DNA from: an uncultured Aquimarina sp.
GTDB lineage: Bacteria; Bacteroidota; Bacteroidia; Flavobacteriales; Flavobacteriaceae
Length of the DNA stretch: 64,000 nt
NCBI RefSeq assembly: GCF_947492965.1
Contig: NZ_CANLOZ010000015.1
Location: 1-64,000, forward strand
Direction: 5' to 3'
Every line of letters starts with the position of its first letter. Within the stretch, counting starts at the first letter, position 1. Below the pieces are notes generated by a model that was not told the DNA's origin, ran no database searches, and saw only the letters and a program-made list of their open reading frames with translations. The translations under genes were made by a program, and so were the position numbers. Of this stretch, positions 45,049 to 54,273 are shown one piece after another.

Positions 45049-45585
45049 TTGAAACACACATTTTTCTTTCTACTCGCTATATTTCCAATGATCCTTTTCT
45101 GTCAAAAAGAACCTCAACAAGGTGCTGTTATTAAAGAGTTTGGGAACACATATAAGGTTGAAAATCCTGATTTTAAAACAGACTTAGAAAATGAACTGAA
45201 AGTTGTTTTTGATGTTGGTCGTTCATTCGGTGATAGTACCAAAGTAAATCCACTGATGAATACAGCTGCTCGATATCTCAACATGCACGTAAATGCTGGA
45301 GTACCGTTTAAGAATTTAAAAGTAGCATTAGTGATTCATGGAAATGCTGCTAATGATATTTTGAAAGATAAAGTATATCAAGCTAAATTTAGTATTAAGA
45401 ACCCAAATACTGATTTGATCACTGCATTAAGTGAGAAAGGTGTACAGATTATATTATGTGGACAAACAGCAGCACATAGAAAAATCACCAAGTCAGATAT
45501 ACATCCTAAAGTTCAACTAGCTTTATCTGCGATGACCGCTTTGGTACAACTACAAAATAAAAACTACAAACTCATTAATTTTTAA
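45049..45585 (+). CDS. Exported DsrE-family protein
   Basis: 178 residues from a TTG start; no ATG or GTG lies upstream in frame close by and the signal peptide begins right at this codon (MKHTFFFLLAIFPMILFC). The mature part has the DsrE/F-like pattern (KVVFDVGRSFGDSTKVNPLM, LKVALVIHGNAANDIL, GVQIILCGQTAAH). DsrE-fold proteins act in sulfur relay, but this exported branch lacks a proven role. It is followed after 13 nt by the M20 hydrolase. Confidence 0.8.
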   Translation: MKHTFFFLLAIFPMILFCQKEPQQGAVIKEFGNTYKVENPDFKTDLENELKVVFDVGRSFGDSTKVNPLMNTAARYLNMHVNAGVPFKNLKVALVIHGNAANDILKDKVYQAKFSIKNPNTDLITALSEKGVQIILCGQTAAHRKITKSDIHPKVQLALSAMTALVQLQNKNYKLINF

Positions 45586-45598
45586 CTCAACGTATCCT

Positions 45599-46882
45599 AT
45601 GAAGAACAGCATATTCATCCTTATGGTATTAGTGTGTTACTTAACAAACGCACAGAAAATAGATCCCGATGTGGATGCAATGTCGGACAAAGTAGAAAGT
45701 AAGGTTATCAAATGGCGAAGAGATTTTCATCAGAACCCAGAACTTTCGAATCGAGAATTCGAAACCGCCAAAAAAATTGCTGCTCACTTAAAGAGTTTAG
45801 GGTTAGAAGTAACAGAAAATGTTGCAAAAACTGGTGTTGTAGCTCTTCTTAAGGGAAAACAAAAGGGAAAAGTAGTTGCATTAAGAGCAGATATTGATGC
45901 ACTTCCTGTAACCGAGCGAGCTGATGTTCCCTTTAAATCAACTGTAAAAACAACATTTCTTGGTAAAGAAGTTGGAGTATCTCATGCTTGTGGTCATGAT
46001 ACTCATACAGCTATTCTTATGGGAGTAGCAGAAGTGTTGAGTAAGAACAAAGATAAAATACAAGGAACCGTAAAATTTATTTTTCAACCTGCTGAAGAAG
46101 GACCTCCTCCTGGAGAAGAAGGTGGTGCTAAATTAATGATCAAAGAAGGAGTTTTAAAAAATCCTGATGTAGATGCTATTTTTGGGCTTCATATCAATTC
46201 TGGAACTCCCGTTGGAATGATCCGTTATAAACCAGGTGGTACGATGGCTGCAGTAGAACGTTTTGTAATTAACGTAAAGGGAAAACAAACACACGGATCT
46301 GCACCTTGGACAGGTGTTGACCCGATATTAATCTCAGCAAAAATAATTGATGGACTACAAACCATTATTAGTAGAGAGTCTCCGTTGGTAGATGAAGCCG
46401 CTGTAATTACAGTAGGTAAAATTACTAGTGGTGTTCGTTTTAATATTATTCCAGAAAGTGCTGAAATGATAGGAACAGTAAGAACATTAGACCCTACGAT
46501 GAGAAAAATGATTATCCGTAGAATGAGTGAAATGGTACCTGCAATTGCAAAAGCCTATGGAGGAGAAGCAACAATCGATTTTCAGAATAATACTTCCATC
46601 ACCTACAATGACCCTGCTCTGGTGACACAAATGTTACCCACAATAGAGGGAATTGCAGGAAAAGAAAATGTAATCCTATCTAAAGCTACTACCGGAGGAG
46701 AAGATTTTTCGTACTTTCAGGAAGTAGTTCCTGGATTTTATTTCTTTTTAGGGGGAAAACCTCATACTGAAGCAAAAGCACCTTCTCATCATACACCAGA
46801 TTTTTATATTGATGAGAGTGGTTTATTACTTGGTGTAAAAGTAATGTCTCAATTAACTCTTGACTATTTAAACGCTCAATAA
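45599..46882 (+). CDS. Exported M20-family amidohydrolase
   Basis: 427 residues with a signal peptide (FILMVLVCYLTNAQ). Metal ligands and catalytic residues: HACGHDTHTAILMG, FQPAEEGPPPGEEGG, and SHHTPDFYIDE. The dimerisation domain lies between (RFVINVKGKQTHGSAPWTGV). This is the N-acyl-amino-acid / hippurate amidohydrolase subgroup, which releases amino acids from acyl or conjugated forms. It would work in the periplasm. It is 10 nt ahead of the FMN protein gene, so probably in one operon from 45049 to 48998. Confidence 0.93.
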   Translation: MKNSIFILMVLVCYLTNAQKIDPDVDAMSDKVESKVIKWRRDFHQNPELSNREFETAKKIAAHLKSLGLEVTENVAKTGVVALLKGKQKGKVVALRADIDALPVTERADVPFKSTVKTTFLGKEVGVSHACGHDTHTAILMGVAEVLSKNKDKIQGTVKFIFQPAEEGPPPGEEGGAKLMIKEGVLKNPDVDAIFGLHINSGTPVGMIRYKPGGTMAAVERFVINVKGKQTHGSAPWTGVDPILISAKIIDGLQTIISRESPLVDEAAVITVGKITSGVRFNIIPESAEMIGTVRTLDPTMRKMIIRRMSEMVPAIAKAYGGEATIDFQNNTSITYNDPALVTQMLPTIEGIAGKENVILSKATTGGEDFSYFQEVVPGFYFFLGGKPHTEAKAPSHHTPDFYIDESGLLLGVKVMSQLTLDYLNAQ

Positions 46883-46892
46883 TATTTATTAC

Positions 46893-48467
46893 ATGGAAGC
46901 TTTCTTAAATTTTCTCGGCTCAATATCCTGGTGGATGTGGATACTCCTGGCGTTAGGCTTAATAGCCATACGAGATATGTTTTTCAATAAAAAACACACT
47001 ATCAGTCATAACTTTCCTATTGTGGGACATCTTAGATACCTTTTAGAAAGTATTGGACCAGAAATGAGGCAATATTTTGTTGCCAATAACAGAGAAGAAC
47101 TTCCATTTAATAGAATTGAAAGAGGATGGGTATATGCATCTTCTAAAAACGAAAATAACTACGAAGGCTTTGGAACAGATAGAGACATTTATCAGCATCA
47201 ACATATTTTTATAAAAAATTGTATGATTCCTTTTCAAATGGAAGCGGGTCATCCTAATACTGTAGACAAAACATTTCTGCCTTGTGCAAAAGTTATGGGC
47301 GCTTACAATCAACGTAAAAAACCATATAGACCTGCTTCTATCATTAATATTTCTGCGATGAGTTATGGATCTCTTTCTGCTCGCGCTGTAGATTCTTTAA
47401 ATATTGGAGTTCTAAAAGCTGGAGCTTATCATAATACAGGAGAAGGCGGGTTATCTCCGTATCATAGCAATGGAGGTGATGTAGTATTTCATTTTGGAAC
47501 AGGCTATTTTGGTGTTCGTTCTGAAGACGGAAATTTTTCTATGGAAAAGATGAAGGAATTAGTTCGCAACAATCCATTTATAAAAGCCATAGAAATAAAA
47601 CTTTCTCAAGGTGCTAAACCTGGAAAAGGTGGCGTATTGCCTGGAGCAAAAATCACTCCTGAAATTGCCAAAATCAGAGGTGTCGAAGTTGGGAAAGATG
47701 TATTATCTCCTTCTAGTCATAAAGCATTTAAAGATGTACCCGAATTATTACAACTGATAGAAGATATTGCTGAAGAAACAGGTTTACCTGTAGGTATTAA
47801 AGCGGCAATTGGTAAAACCGAACAATGGGAACTACTTGCAGAACTTATGGTTAAGTCTAATCGCGGACCTGATTTTATTGCGATAGATGGTGGTGAAGGT
47901 GGAACTGGAGCTGCTCCTCCAAGTTTTGCAGATCACGTTTCGTTACCATGGATTTATGGTTTTAGCGCGATTTATAAAATATTTCAAAAACATAATCTTA
48001 CAGAACGAGTTGTCTTTATTGGTAGTGGAAAGTTAGGTTTTCCTGCAAAAGCTGCAATGGCTTTTGCCATGGGGGTTGACTGTATTAATGTAGCTCGAGA
48101 AGCTATGATGAGCATTGGTTGTATCCAGGCTCAAATATGTCATACTAATAAATGTCCAGCTGGTGTTGCTACACAAAGTAAATGGCTACAAAAAGGAATT
48201 AATGTACCACTAAAATCAGATCGTCTCGCGCAGTATTTTAAATCTTTTAGAAAAGAACTAATAGAGATAACGCATGCTGCTGGATATGAACATCCATCAC
48301 AATTTACAATGAAAGATATCGATGTTAATGTGGATGATGGAGAGCTCACAAAAACCCTAGAAGATTCTTTTAAATATAGCAAGACACCTGTAGAATTTAC
48401 CTGTATTCAGGATCTCAAAGATTGCTCATATCTAGGAGGACATTATAAAGAAAAAAAATCAAAATAA
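46893..48467 (+). CDS. Membrane-anchored FMN-binding glutamate-synthase-like protein
   Basis: 524 residues. An N-terminal helix (MWILLALGLIAIRDMFF) anchors it. The rest is a glutamate synthase central/FMN domain: GEGGLSPYHSNGGDVVFHFG, then LSQGAKPGKGG, IDGGEGGTGAAPPSFADHV, and the iron-sulfur Cys motif QICHTNKCPAGVATQ. It lacks the amidotransferase domain, so it cannot be a complete GltB. Stand-alone members of this family may be glutamate or related oxidoreductases of unsettled role. It follows the M20 hydrolase and precedes a small membrane protein. Confidence 0.92.
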   Translation: MEAFLNFLGSISWWMWILLALGLIAIRDMFFNKKHTISHNFPIVGHLRYLLESIGPEMRQYFVANNREELPFNRIERGWVYASSKNENNYEGFGTDRDIYQHQHIFIKNCMIPFQMEAGHPNTVDKTFLPCAKVMGAYNQRKKPYRPASIINISAMSYGSLSARAVDSLNIGVLKAGAYHNTGEGGLSPYHSNGGDVVFHFGTGYFGVRSEDGNFSMEKMKELVRNNPFIKAIEIKLSQGAKPGKGGVLPGAKITPEIAKIRGVEVGKDVLSPSSHKAFKDVPELLQLIEDIAEETGLPVGIKAAIGKTEQWELLAELMVKSNRGPDFIAIDGGEGGTGAAPPSFADHVSLPWIYGFSAIYKIFQKHNLTERVVFIGSGKLGFPAKAAMAFAMGVDCINVAREAMMSIGCIQAQICHTNKCPAGVATQSKWLQKGINVPLKSDRLAQYFKSFRKELIEITHAAGYEHPSQFTMKDIDVNVDDGELTKTLEDSFKYSKTPVEFTCIQDLKDCSYLGGHYKEKKSK

Positions 48468-48473
48468 CATTAC

Positions 48474-48998
48474 ATGAAGATAGAAATCATTCCTTTATTA
48501 ATCTCACTTATTCCATCACTTTTTATCACTCTTTTAGCGTTTTTCTATTTCAAAACGCATACAGATAATGAAGAAAAAAGAAGAAGATACTTACTTCATA
48601 GAGAAAATCAAAAGCAGGCGCTACCATTAAGATTACAGGCTTACGAGCGTATGGCTTTATTTATGGAGCGAATTTCGCCTGGTAAACTATTACTAAGAAC
48701 TCCTCCTGTGGATAATGATAAAAAAAGTTATGAATCCTTATTGGTAAGTACTATAGAACAAGAATTTGATCATAATCTAACCCAACAAATTTATATTTCG
48801 GATGAGTGCTGGAATATGATTAAAACTGCTAAAAACGGTACTATCGCATTGATTAGAAAAAGCGTATTAAATGGTGAGGTAGATTCCGCCAATAAAATGA
48901 GAGAATTTATATTAACAGAAGTAGTAGAAAAAGGAGCTCCAAGTGATAAAGCACTATCTGCTATTAAATCTGAAGTAGAAGATCTTTTTAGTATCTAA
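48474..48998 (+). CDS. Conserved membrane-anchored hypothetical protein
   Basis: 174 residues. One N-terminal helix (IPLLISLIPSLFITLLAFFYF), then a basic stretch (KRRRYLLHRENQKQALPLRL) and a helical cytoplasmic domain (QAYERMALFMERISPGKLLL). I know this as a conserved Bacteroidota protein without assigned function. It begins 6 nt after the FMN protein gene, so it is likely to be the last member of that operon. Confidence 0.82.
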   Translation: MKIEIIPLLISLIPSLFITLLAFFYFKTHTDNEEKRRRYLLHRENQKQALPLRLQAYERMALFMERISPGKLLLRTPPVDNDKKSYESLLVSTIEQEFDHNLTQQIYISDECWNMIKTAKNGTIALIRKSVLNGEVDSANKMREFILTEVVEKGAPSDKALSAIKSEVEDLFSI

Positions 48999-49073
48999 TT
49001 ATTAAATCTAAAAGATACTTACGGTATTTGATGCGTCAATATTACTGTTATAAACAAACTATAGTAATAATCC

Positions 49074-49856
49074 ATGAATAATTATTATATGAATCAAATA
49101 ATTTTTGGAATATTAATATTACTACAGTTTGGATGTAAAGGTCAACACCAAGAAAAGAATATTGATGAAAAAATTACTGTTGTCGAGAAAGTTCAGGATA
49201 CTGTCACTAAAAACACCATAAAATCACTTCAAGAAATAAGATTGGCTAGTGACACCCTTAAAAACTATCAAGAAATTAAAAACAATATCAAACAGCAAAA
49301 AGCTAACTACACCAAATCCTCTACCAATTCTTTATCAACTTTATTTAAGAGTTCTTTGCTACACAGAATACTTCCTCATTGGGAAGGAACAGAATGGTCA
49401 TTCGAAGGGCATACATCTATCCCAAAAAAAGGTAAAATAGCTTGTGGTTATTTTGTATCTACAACACTTAAACATATTGGAGTAAACTTAAATAGATACA
49501 AATTAGCACAACAAAGCCCTTTCTTGGAAGCAAAAAGTTTAGCACTTGATTCCGATCCTATAGAAATTTCCGAAAATTCTGTGAACGAAAACATAACCAA
49601 AATTCGTAAAAATCTTAAAGAAGGCATTCATTTCATTGGTTTTGATTCTAGTCATGTTGGCTATATATTAAAAGAAAACGAACAATTATATCTAATACAT
49701 TCCAATTATATCGATTCAAAAGGAGTAGAAATTGAAAAAATTGAAAACTCTATAGTCTTTGCCTCTTACGATAAGTTTTATCTAAGTGAACTTAGTACGA
49801 ATGAAAACTTCTTAAAACATTGGATACAGGGAATTGAAGTTAAAATAGTAAAATAG
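49074..49856 (+). CDS. Lipoprotein with an NlpC/P60- or papain-like domain (tentative)
   Basis: 260 residues; the lipoprotein signal (IIFGILILLQFGC) makes the Met at residue 6 an equally good start. Residues about 45-105 are a basic helical linker. The C-terminal half has a Cys in IACGYFVSTTLKHIG and a His in FDSSHVGYILKEN about 75 residues later, then HSNY: the Cys-His-polar order of NlpC/P60-type cysteine peptidases or amidases. WEGTEWSFEGHT precedes the Cys as in such folds. If active it might cut peptidoglycan stems. It lies 7 nt upstream of the YitT-like gene. Confidence 0.65.
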   Translation: MNNYYMNQIIFGILILLQFGCKGQHQEKNIDEKITVVEKVQDTVTKNTIKSLQEIRLASDTLKNYQEIKNNIKQQKANYTKSSTNSLSTLFKSSLLHRILPHWEGTEWSFEGHTSIPKKGKIACGYFVSTTLKHIGVNLNRYKLAQQSPFLEAKSLALDSDPIEISENSVNENITKIRKNLKEGIHFIGFDSSHVGYILKENEQLYLIHSNYIDSKGVEIEKIENSIVFASYDKFYLSELSTNENFLKHWIQGIEVKIVK

Positions 49857-49862
49857 AATCCT

Positions 49863-50771
49863 ATGAAAAGAACACTGTCAGAAATTTTTCAAATTGCTTT
49901 AGGTATTCTACTCGCCAGTTTAGGATTAAAAATGTTTTTACTACCAAATGGATTTTTAGATGGAGGAGCCACTGGTATTGCTATTTTGCTTAGTGAGCTT
50001 TTTGAGATTGATATATCTATTTTTCTATTGTTGGTCAGTATCCCTTTTCTGATTTTAGCTTGGTTCAGCCTCACTAAAAGAATTTTTGTTAAATCTTTAT
50101 TATCAATCATTTCTCTTGCAATTATTATTCATTTTGAAAACTTTGCAGCTATTACAGATGACAAACTTTTGATAGCCATTTTTGGTGGTTTATTTTTAGG
50201 TGCTGGAATTGGATTAACTATCAAAAACGGAGCAGTCTTAGATGGTTCTGAAATTCTGGGGATCTTCATAAATGAGAAATTAGGAATAAGTATCGGAAAA
50301 ATTATCCTTTTTTTCAATATTATTTTATTCAGCGTCACCGCCTTACTTCTTTCTATAGAAATCGCTATGTATTCTATTCTTACCTTTATTATCACTGCAA
50401 AAGTTATAGACTTTATGATAGAAGGATTCGAAGATTACGTAGGTTTAATGATTGTATCAGAACAAATCGATGAAATCAATAAACAATTAATTGATATTAT
50501 AGGCACTGGAACAACCATTTATAACGGCTCTGGAGGTTTTGGAAAAAGAGGGCCTCAATCCGAAAAAAAAATTATTCATAGTGTAATTAATAGAATTGAT
50601 ATCCGAAGAACATATAACTTAATAGATACCATTGATAAAAACGCTTTTATTATTGAATTTGATGTAAATAACATAAAGGGAGGAATGTATACTAAGTTTT
50701 TGTCTAAAGAAGGATTAAAAAAATTATCTTCTTCTTCCATTAAACAAAATACTTCCAACGATAATACGTAG
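49863..50771 (+). CDS. YitT-family membrane protein (DUF161 plus DUF2179)
   Basis: 302 residues. The N-terminal 200 residues hold five to six helices with the YitT signature (LGLKMFLLPNGFLDGGATGI near the start). The C-terminal part is the soluble DUF2179 domain (TIYNGSGGFGKRGPQSEKKI and FIIEFDVNNIKGG). Function of the family is unresolved; transport has been proposed. It is probably co-transcribed with the upstream lipoprotein gene. Confidence 0.9.
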   Translation: MKRTLSEIFQIALGILLASLGLKMFLLPNGFLDGGATGIAILLSELFEIDISIFLLLVSIPFLILAWFSLTKRIFVKSLLSIISLAIIIHFENFAAITDDKLLIAIFGGLFLGAGIGLTIKNGAVLDGSEILGIFINEKLGISIGKIILFFNIILFSVTALLLSIEIAMYSILTFIITAKVIDFMIEGFEDYVGLMIVSEQIDEINKQLIDIIGTGTTIYNGSGGFGKRGPQSEKKIIHSVINRIDIRRTYNLIDTIDKNAFIIEFDVNNIKGGMYTKFLSKEGLKKLSSSSIKQNTSNDNT

Positions 50772-51280
50772 AACACTTAGCTAAAAATACCGTAACAAGA
50801 ATTCTATTTTAATAGAAACCTCTATTAAATATATGTTGATCTAAATCATCTAATTTTTATGTAAGAATTCCCGCATGAATCAAATAGTTCTCAAGCTATT
50901 CAATTTCTATGTAAAAAACTATATAACAACGCATTAAGTTAAAAAAGAATCGTGACCGCTATAATCTTTAGTAGAAAACCAACGCTTTAGCATATAAAAC
51001 GTTTCTATTTCACATACTAAAACCAATATTTTTCAGTTTAGTAAATATGTTTTACTTCGTAAAACAACATTGCAACGCTTGTGTAATTTGATGAATACTT
51101 TTTTAAGGACTTCAGACATCCTTAAATTATTGTCTGAAACCAGACCCTTTAGGCAATCTTTCATCACCTCCCCTTCTTCAGCACAAGAAAAATATCTTAA
51201 GGATATGAATATTTTTTCATATCCCAGCAAGTCATTTGAACATTGAATCAAACCGTAATTACAAACTCAATACACATCAA
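50772..51280. other. Intergenic region upstream of the T9SS metalloprotease
   Basis: 509 nt with no gene I can support. A minus-strand frame at 51033-51251 lacks coding character. It must hold the protease promoter; no clear -7/-33 pair was found. The frame of the protease is open back to a TTG at 51236, but translation from the ATG at 51281 is preferred. Confidence 0.4.
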
Positions 51281-54145
51281 ATGAAAACAATTGCACTCTT
51301 AAAAACGACGAAAAAGCAGTGTTTTAAAAAAATCAAATCCAAATCAGTCAAAACCTTATCATTACTCTTAGTGATATTCTTTTATCAGACAGATATCTTT
51401 TCCCAAAAGAATGAATCCTTTAACCTGGGAAATGAAAAAACATTCTCCAATAAATTTTGGGGAGCAAAAACCAATAAAATTACTCTTCAAGTCTCTAAAG
51501 AGATATCATATTCTGGGGTTATTACAAAGAGGAACGGAAACGCCAATTCCTATTCCATCATAGGGAGTATTGGAGATTCCAAAACATCTACATTTCATAT
51601 TACGAAACAAGACAATCTCATCTCTGGTCAAATTGTATTATATGAAGATAAAATTGCATATCAGTATTCCTCAGATGATGCGAAGGCTGTTTTCATAGAA
51701 GAAGTTGATATTCAGAAAGTACTTTGTGTCGATTATGAAAAACTTCCTTCTGTAGAAGTAACATCGTATCAATCAAAAATGGTAGTTCCTACTTTATCAA
51801 GTCTACCAGGATCTGCATTTACTGTCTATCTGGATTTTGATGGCGAAGTGGTAAGTGATACTTGGTGGGTTAATGGAGGAACCATTAATGCGCAACCTAC
51901 GGGATATAGTGATGCCAAAATCACTGAGATCTGGAGAATTATGGCAGAGGATTTTAGACCTTTTGATATTAATATCACTACCGATAGAGCTACTTTCGAA
52001 AACACTCCTATCAATCGTAGAATGATGTGTATTTTCACTCCTACTACTGATGCTGCACCAGGATCTGGTGGTGTAGCTTATCTTAATTCTTTTTCTAACA
52101 ATAATATCGACAATCCATGTTGGGTCTATAACAATGGAACCAGATCTGCAGGAGAAACAGGTTCACATGAAGTGGGGCATACCCTAGGATTATCGCATGA
52201 CGGAGTGCCTGGAAATCAATATTACTCAGGTCATGGATCATGGAGTCCTATTATGGGATGGAGTGCCAGCAGAGCTATCGGACAATGGAGCCAAGGTGAA
52301 TACGACAACGCTATTACTCAGGAAGATGATATGGCTATTATTTCTGGAAATAGAAATGGTTTTGGATATAAAGAAGATGACCATGCAGATACAGTTTCTG
52401 AAGCTACTCCAATTCAGGTAGGTTCTAATGGAACAGTAGATCCATCTTTGCATCAGGCACTCATTTCTACAAGAGAAGATAAAGATGTATTCTCTTTTAT
52501 TACTGCTGGTGGCGAAGTAGACTTTACCATTGATCCGGATCCATATTATCCAAACTTAAACATACAAGCTAGAATTATAAGCGGTACAGGAGAAGAACTG
52601 GCCATATCTAGTCCACAAGATAACCTAAGTGCCAGTATAAATACTACCTTAGCAGGAGGTACCTATTTTATTGAAATTGATGGTGTGGGAGAAGGTAATT
52701 TATCCAGTGGATATTCTGATTATGCTTCAGTTGGTTTTTATGAAATTTCTGGATCTTATACTCCAGGAAATAACAATCAACCTCCAATTGCTAATTTTGA
52801 AGCTACGATCGATTGTGATCAGGTTAGTTTTAGAAATACCTCTATAAATACAGTTACTTCTGTATTGTGGGATTTTGGAGATGGAACCACTTCTATGGAG
52901 CAAAACCCAACACATACCTACACTGCTAATGGAAGTTATACGGTATCATTAACGGCAACGAATACCATTGGAGATGATACCAATACTCAAGAAAATTTTG
53001 TTACCGTTACCATTGCTTCTTTACCTAATAATGACACGCAATCTATTTGTTCTGGTAATGTAGATACGATCACAGCTTCTGGTAGTAATGGGTATATCTG
53101 GTATGATACTCTAGATGGTGATACGGTTTTAGGAACAGGACCAACTTTAGATGTATCAAATATTACACAAAACCGAACTTTTTATGTAGCTGGAACTACG
53201 GAACCAATCGTAGATGCGGTTACTGGAATTACAGACGTTGCGAACATAGTTGGTAATATACATCAGGGAGGATTTAATTTGGTATTCGACGCTGATCAAC
53301 CTATTATGTTAAAAAAAGCAACCGTTATAGCACAAGGATCTGGTAATAGAACCCTACAATTGATAGATGCTAGTGGAACTGTTTTAGAAACTAAGACTAT
53401 AAATATTCCAGATGGAGAAAATGTTATCGATATTAATATGAACATCCCAGCTGGAAATGATATGGAAATAGGATTTTTAGAAGAAGCGAATCTTTTTAGA
53501 AGTAATGATAATGTAAATTATCCATATACGGTAAACAATATAGTTTCTATTAAAAGAAGTTCTGCTACCACAAATCCTCAAGGTTTTTATTATTATCTAT
53601 ATAATTGGGAAGTTTCTACACTCGGTGGTTGTAGTACTTCCGATAGAGCTGCTATTCAGGTAAATGTATCGGATGCTCCTACGATTCCTACAATAAATGT
53701 AAACGCACAAACTAATGAACTCTCGGTAACCGAAAATTATGAATCATATCAGTGGTATTTAGATGATCAACCAATTACCGGAGCTAATGCTGCTACCTAT
53801 ATTGCCGAAGAAACAGGAACTTACACTTTAGAAGTGTTTAATGAAGGTGGATGTAGCACATTTTCTGAAGCTGTAGAGATTCAGGCATTATCTACACCAG
53901 ATCTTCAATCACCAGAAGATCAGATTGTACTATATCCAAATCCTGCGAACGAAATATTACATATTGATGGCGTATCCGAATTAAAAGATAAATTCTCTTT
54001 AAAAGTTGTAAACGCTTTAGGACAAACAGTAATTCTTAAATCAGGTGTTCCAGAAACTATAGACACCTCAAAACTTTCTGAAGGATTATATTTCTTGCTG
54101 ATTAACAACAAACAGGTAGATAAATTTCTCAAAATAACACGTTAA
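51281..54145 (+). CDS. T9SS-exported zinc metalloprotease with PKD and sorting domains
   Basis: 954 residues from the ATG at 51281 (MKTIALLKTTKKQCFKKIKS), which precedes the signal segment (TLSLLLVIFFYQTDIFSQ). The reprolysin-like catalytic domain has HEVGHTLGLSHDG with His296, Glu297, His300, His306 and a Met-turn in IMGWSASRAIG. A PPC-like beta domain (about 380-500), a PKD domain (about 503-590, WDFGDGTTSMEQNPTHTY), an Ig-like part and a type IX sorting tail (YPNPANEILHIDG to KFLKITR, about 885-954) follow. It should be an extracellular or surface protease. A strong shared terminator lies downstream. Confidence 0.93.
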   Translation: MKTIALLKTTKKQCFKKIKSKSVKTLSLLLVIFFYQTDIFSQKNESFNLGNEKTFSNKFWGAKTNKITLQVSKEISYSGVITKRNGNANSYSIIGSIGDSKTSTFHITKQDNLISGQIVLYEDKIAYQYSSDDAKAVFIEEVDIQKVLCVDYEKLPSVEVTSYQSKMVVPTLSSLPGSAFTVYLDFDGEVVSDTWWVNGGTINAQPTGYSDAKITEIWRIMAEDFRPFDINITTDRATFENTPINRRMMCIFTPTTDAAPGSGGVAYLNSFSNNNIDNPCWVYNNGTRSAGETGSHEVGHTLGLSHDGVPGNQYYSGHGSWSPIMGWSASRAIGQWSQGEYDNAITQEDDMAIISGNRNGFGYKEDDHADTVSEATPIQVGSNGTVDPSLHQALISTREDKDVFSFITAGGEVDFTIDPDPYYPNLNIQARIISGTGEELAISSPQDNLSASINTTLAGGTYFIEIDGVGEGNLSSGYSDYASVGFYEISGSYTPGNNNQPPIANFEATIDCDQVSFRNTSINTVTSVLWDFGDGTTSMEQNPTHTYTANGSYTVSLTATNTIGDDTNTQENFVTVTIASLPNNDTQSICSGNVDTITASGSNGYIWYDTLDGDTVLGTGPTLDVSNITQNRTFYVAGTTEPIVDAVTGITDVANIVGNIHQGGFNLVFDADQPIMLKKATVIAQGSGNRTLQLIDASGTVLETKTINIPDGENVIDINMNIPAGNDMEIGFLEEANLFRSNDNVNYPYTVNNIVSIKRSSATTNPQGFYYYLYNWEVSTLGGCSTSDRAAIQVNVSDAPTIPTINVNAQTNELSVTENYESYQWYLDDQPITGANAATYIAEETGTYTLEVFNEGGCSTFSEAVEIQALSTPDLQSPEDQIVLYPNPANEILHIDGVSELKDKFSLKVVNALGQTVILKSGVPETIDTSKLSEGLYFLLINNKQVDKFLKITR

Positions 54146-54184
54146 GAATGATCTAAGTTCCTAAAAGGTCTTTCTAAAACCAGT

Positions 54185-54241
54185 ATAGCCAAATCAAATA
54201 ATCATTTTCAAAAATGAGAAGTGATTATTTGATTTGGCTAT
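54185..54241. terminator. Bidirectional terminator between convergent protease and patatin operon
   Basis: A perfect 20-bp stem (54185-54204 with 54222-54241) around 17 nt lies between the protease stop and the patatin stop. T-rich on the plus-strand side, it can serve both directions. Confidence 0.8.
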
Positions 54242-54273
54242 TTTATGTAAAGAGAGATACAAAGGAAAATATT

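Noticed and set aside
51033..51251. Minus-strand frame of 72 codons upstream of the metalloprotease
   Set aside because: Overlaps the protease 5' region and shows no domain or coding character.
51236..51280. TTG start of the T9SS metalloprotease
   Set aside because: The ATG at 51281 precedes the signal segment directly and the extra 15 residues are hydrophilic and not needed.
54185..54241. 20-bp palindrome as a mobile-element end
   Set aside because: Placed between two convergent stop codons and fits a bidirectional terminator.
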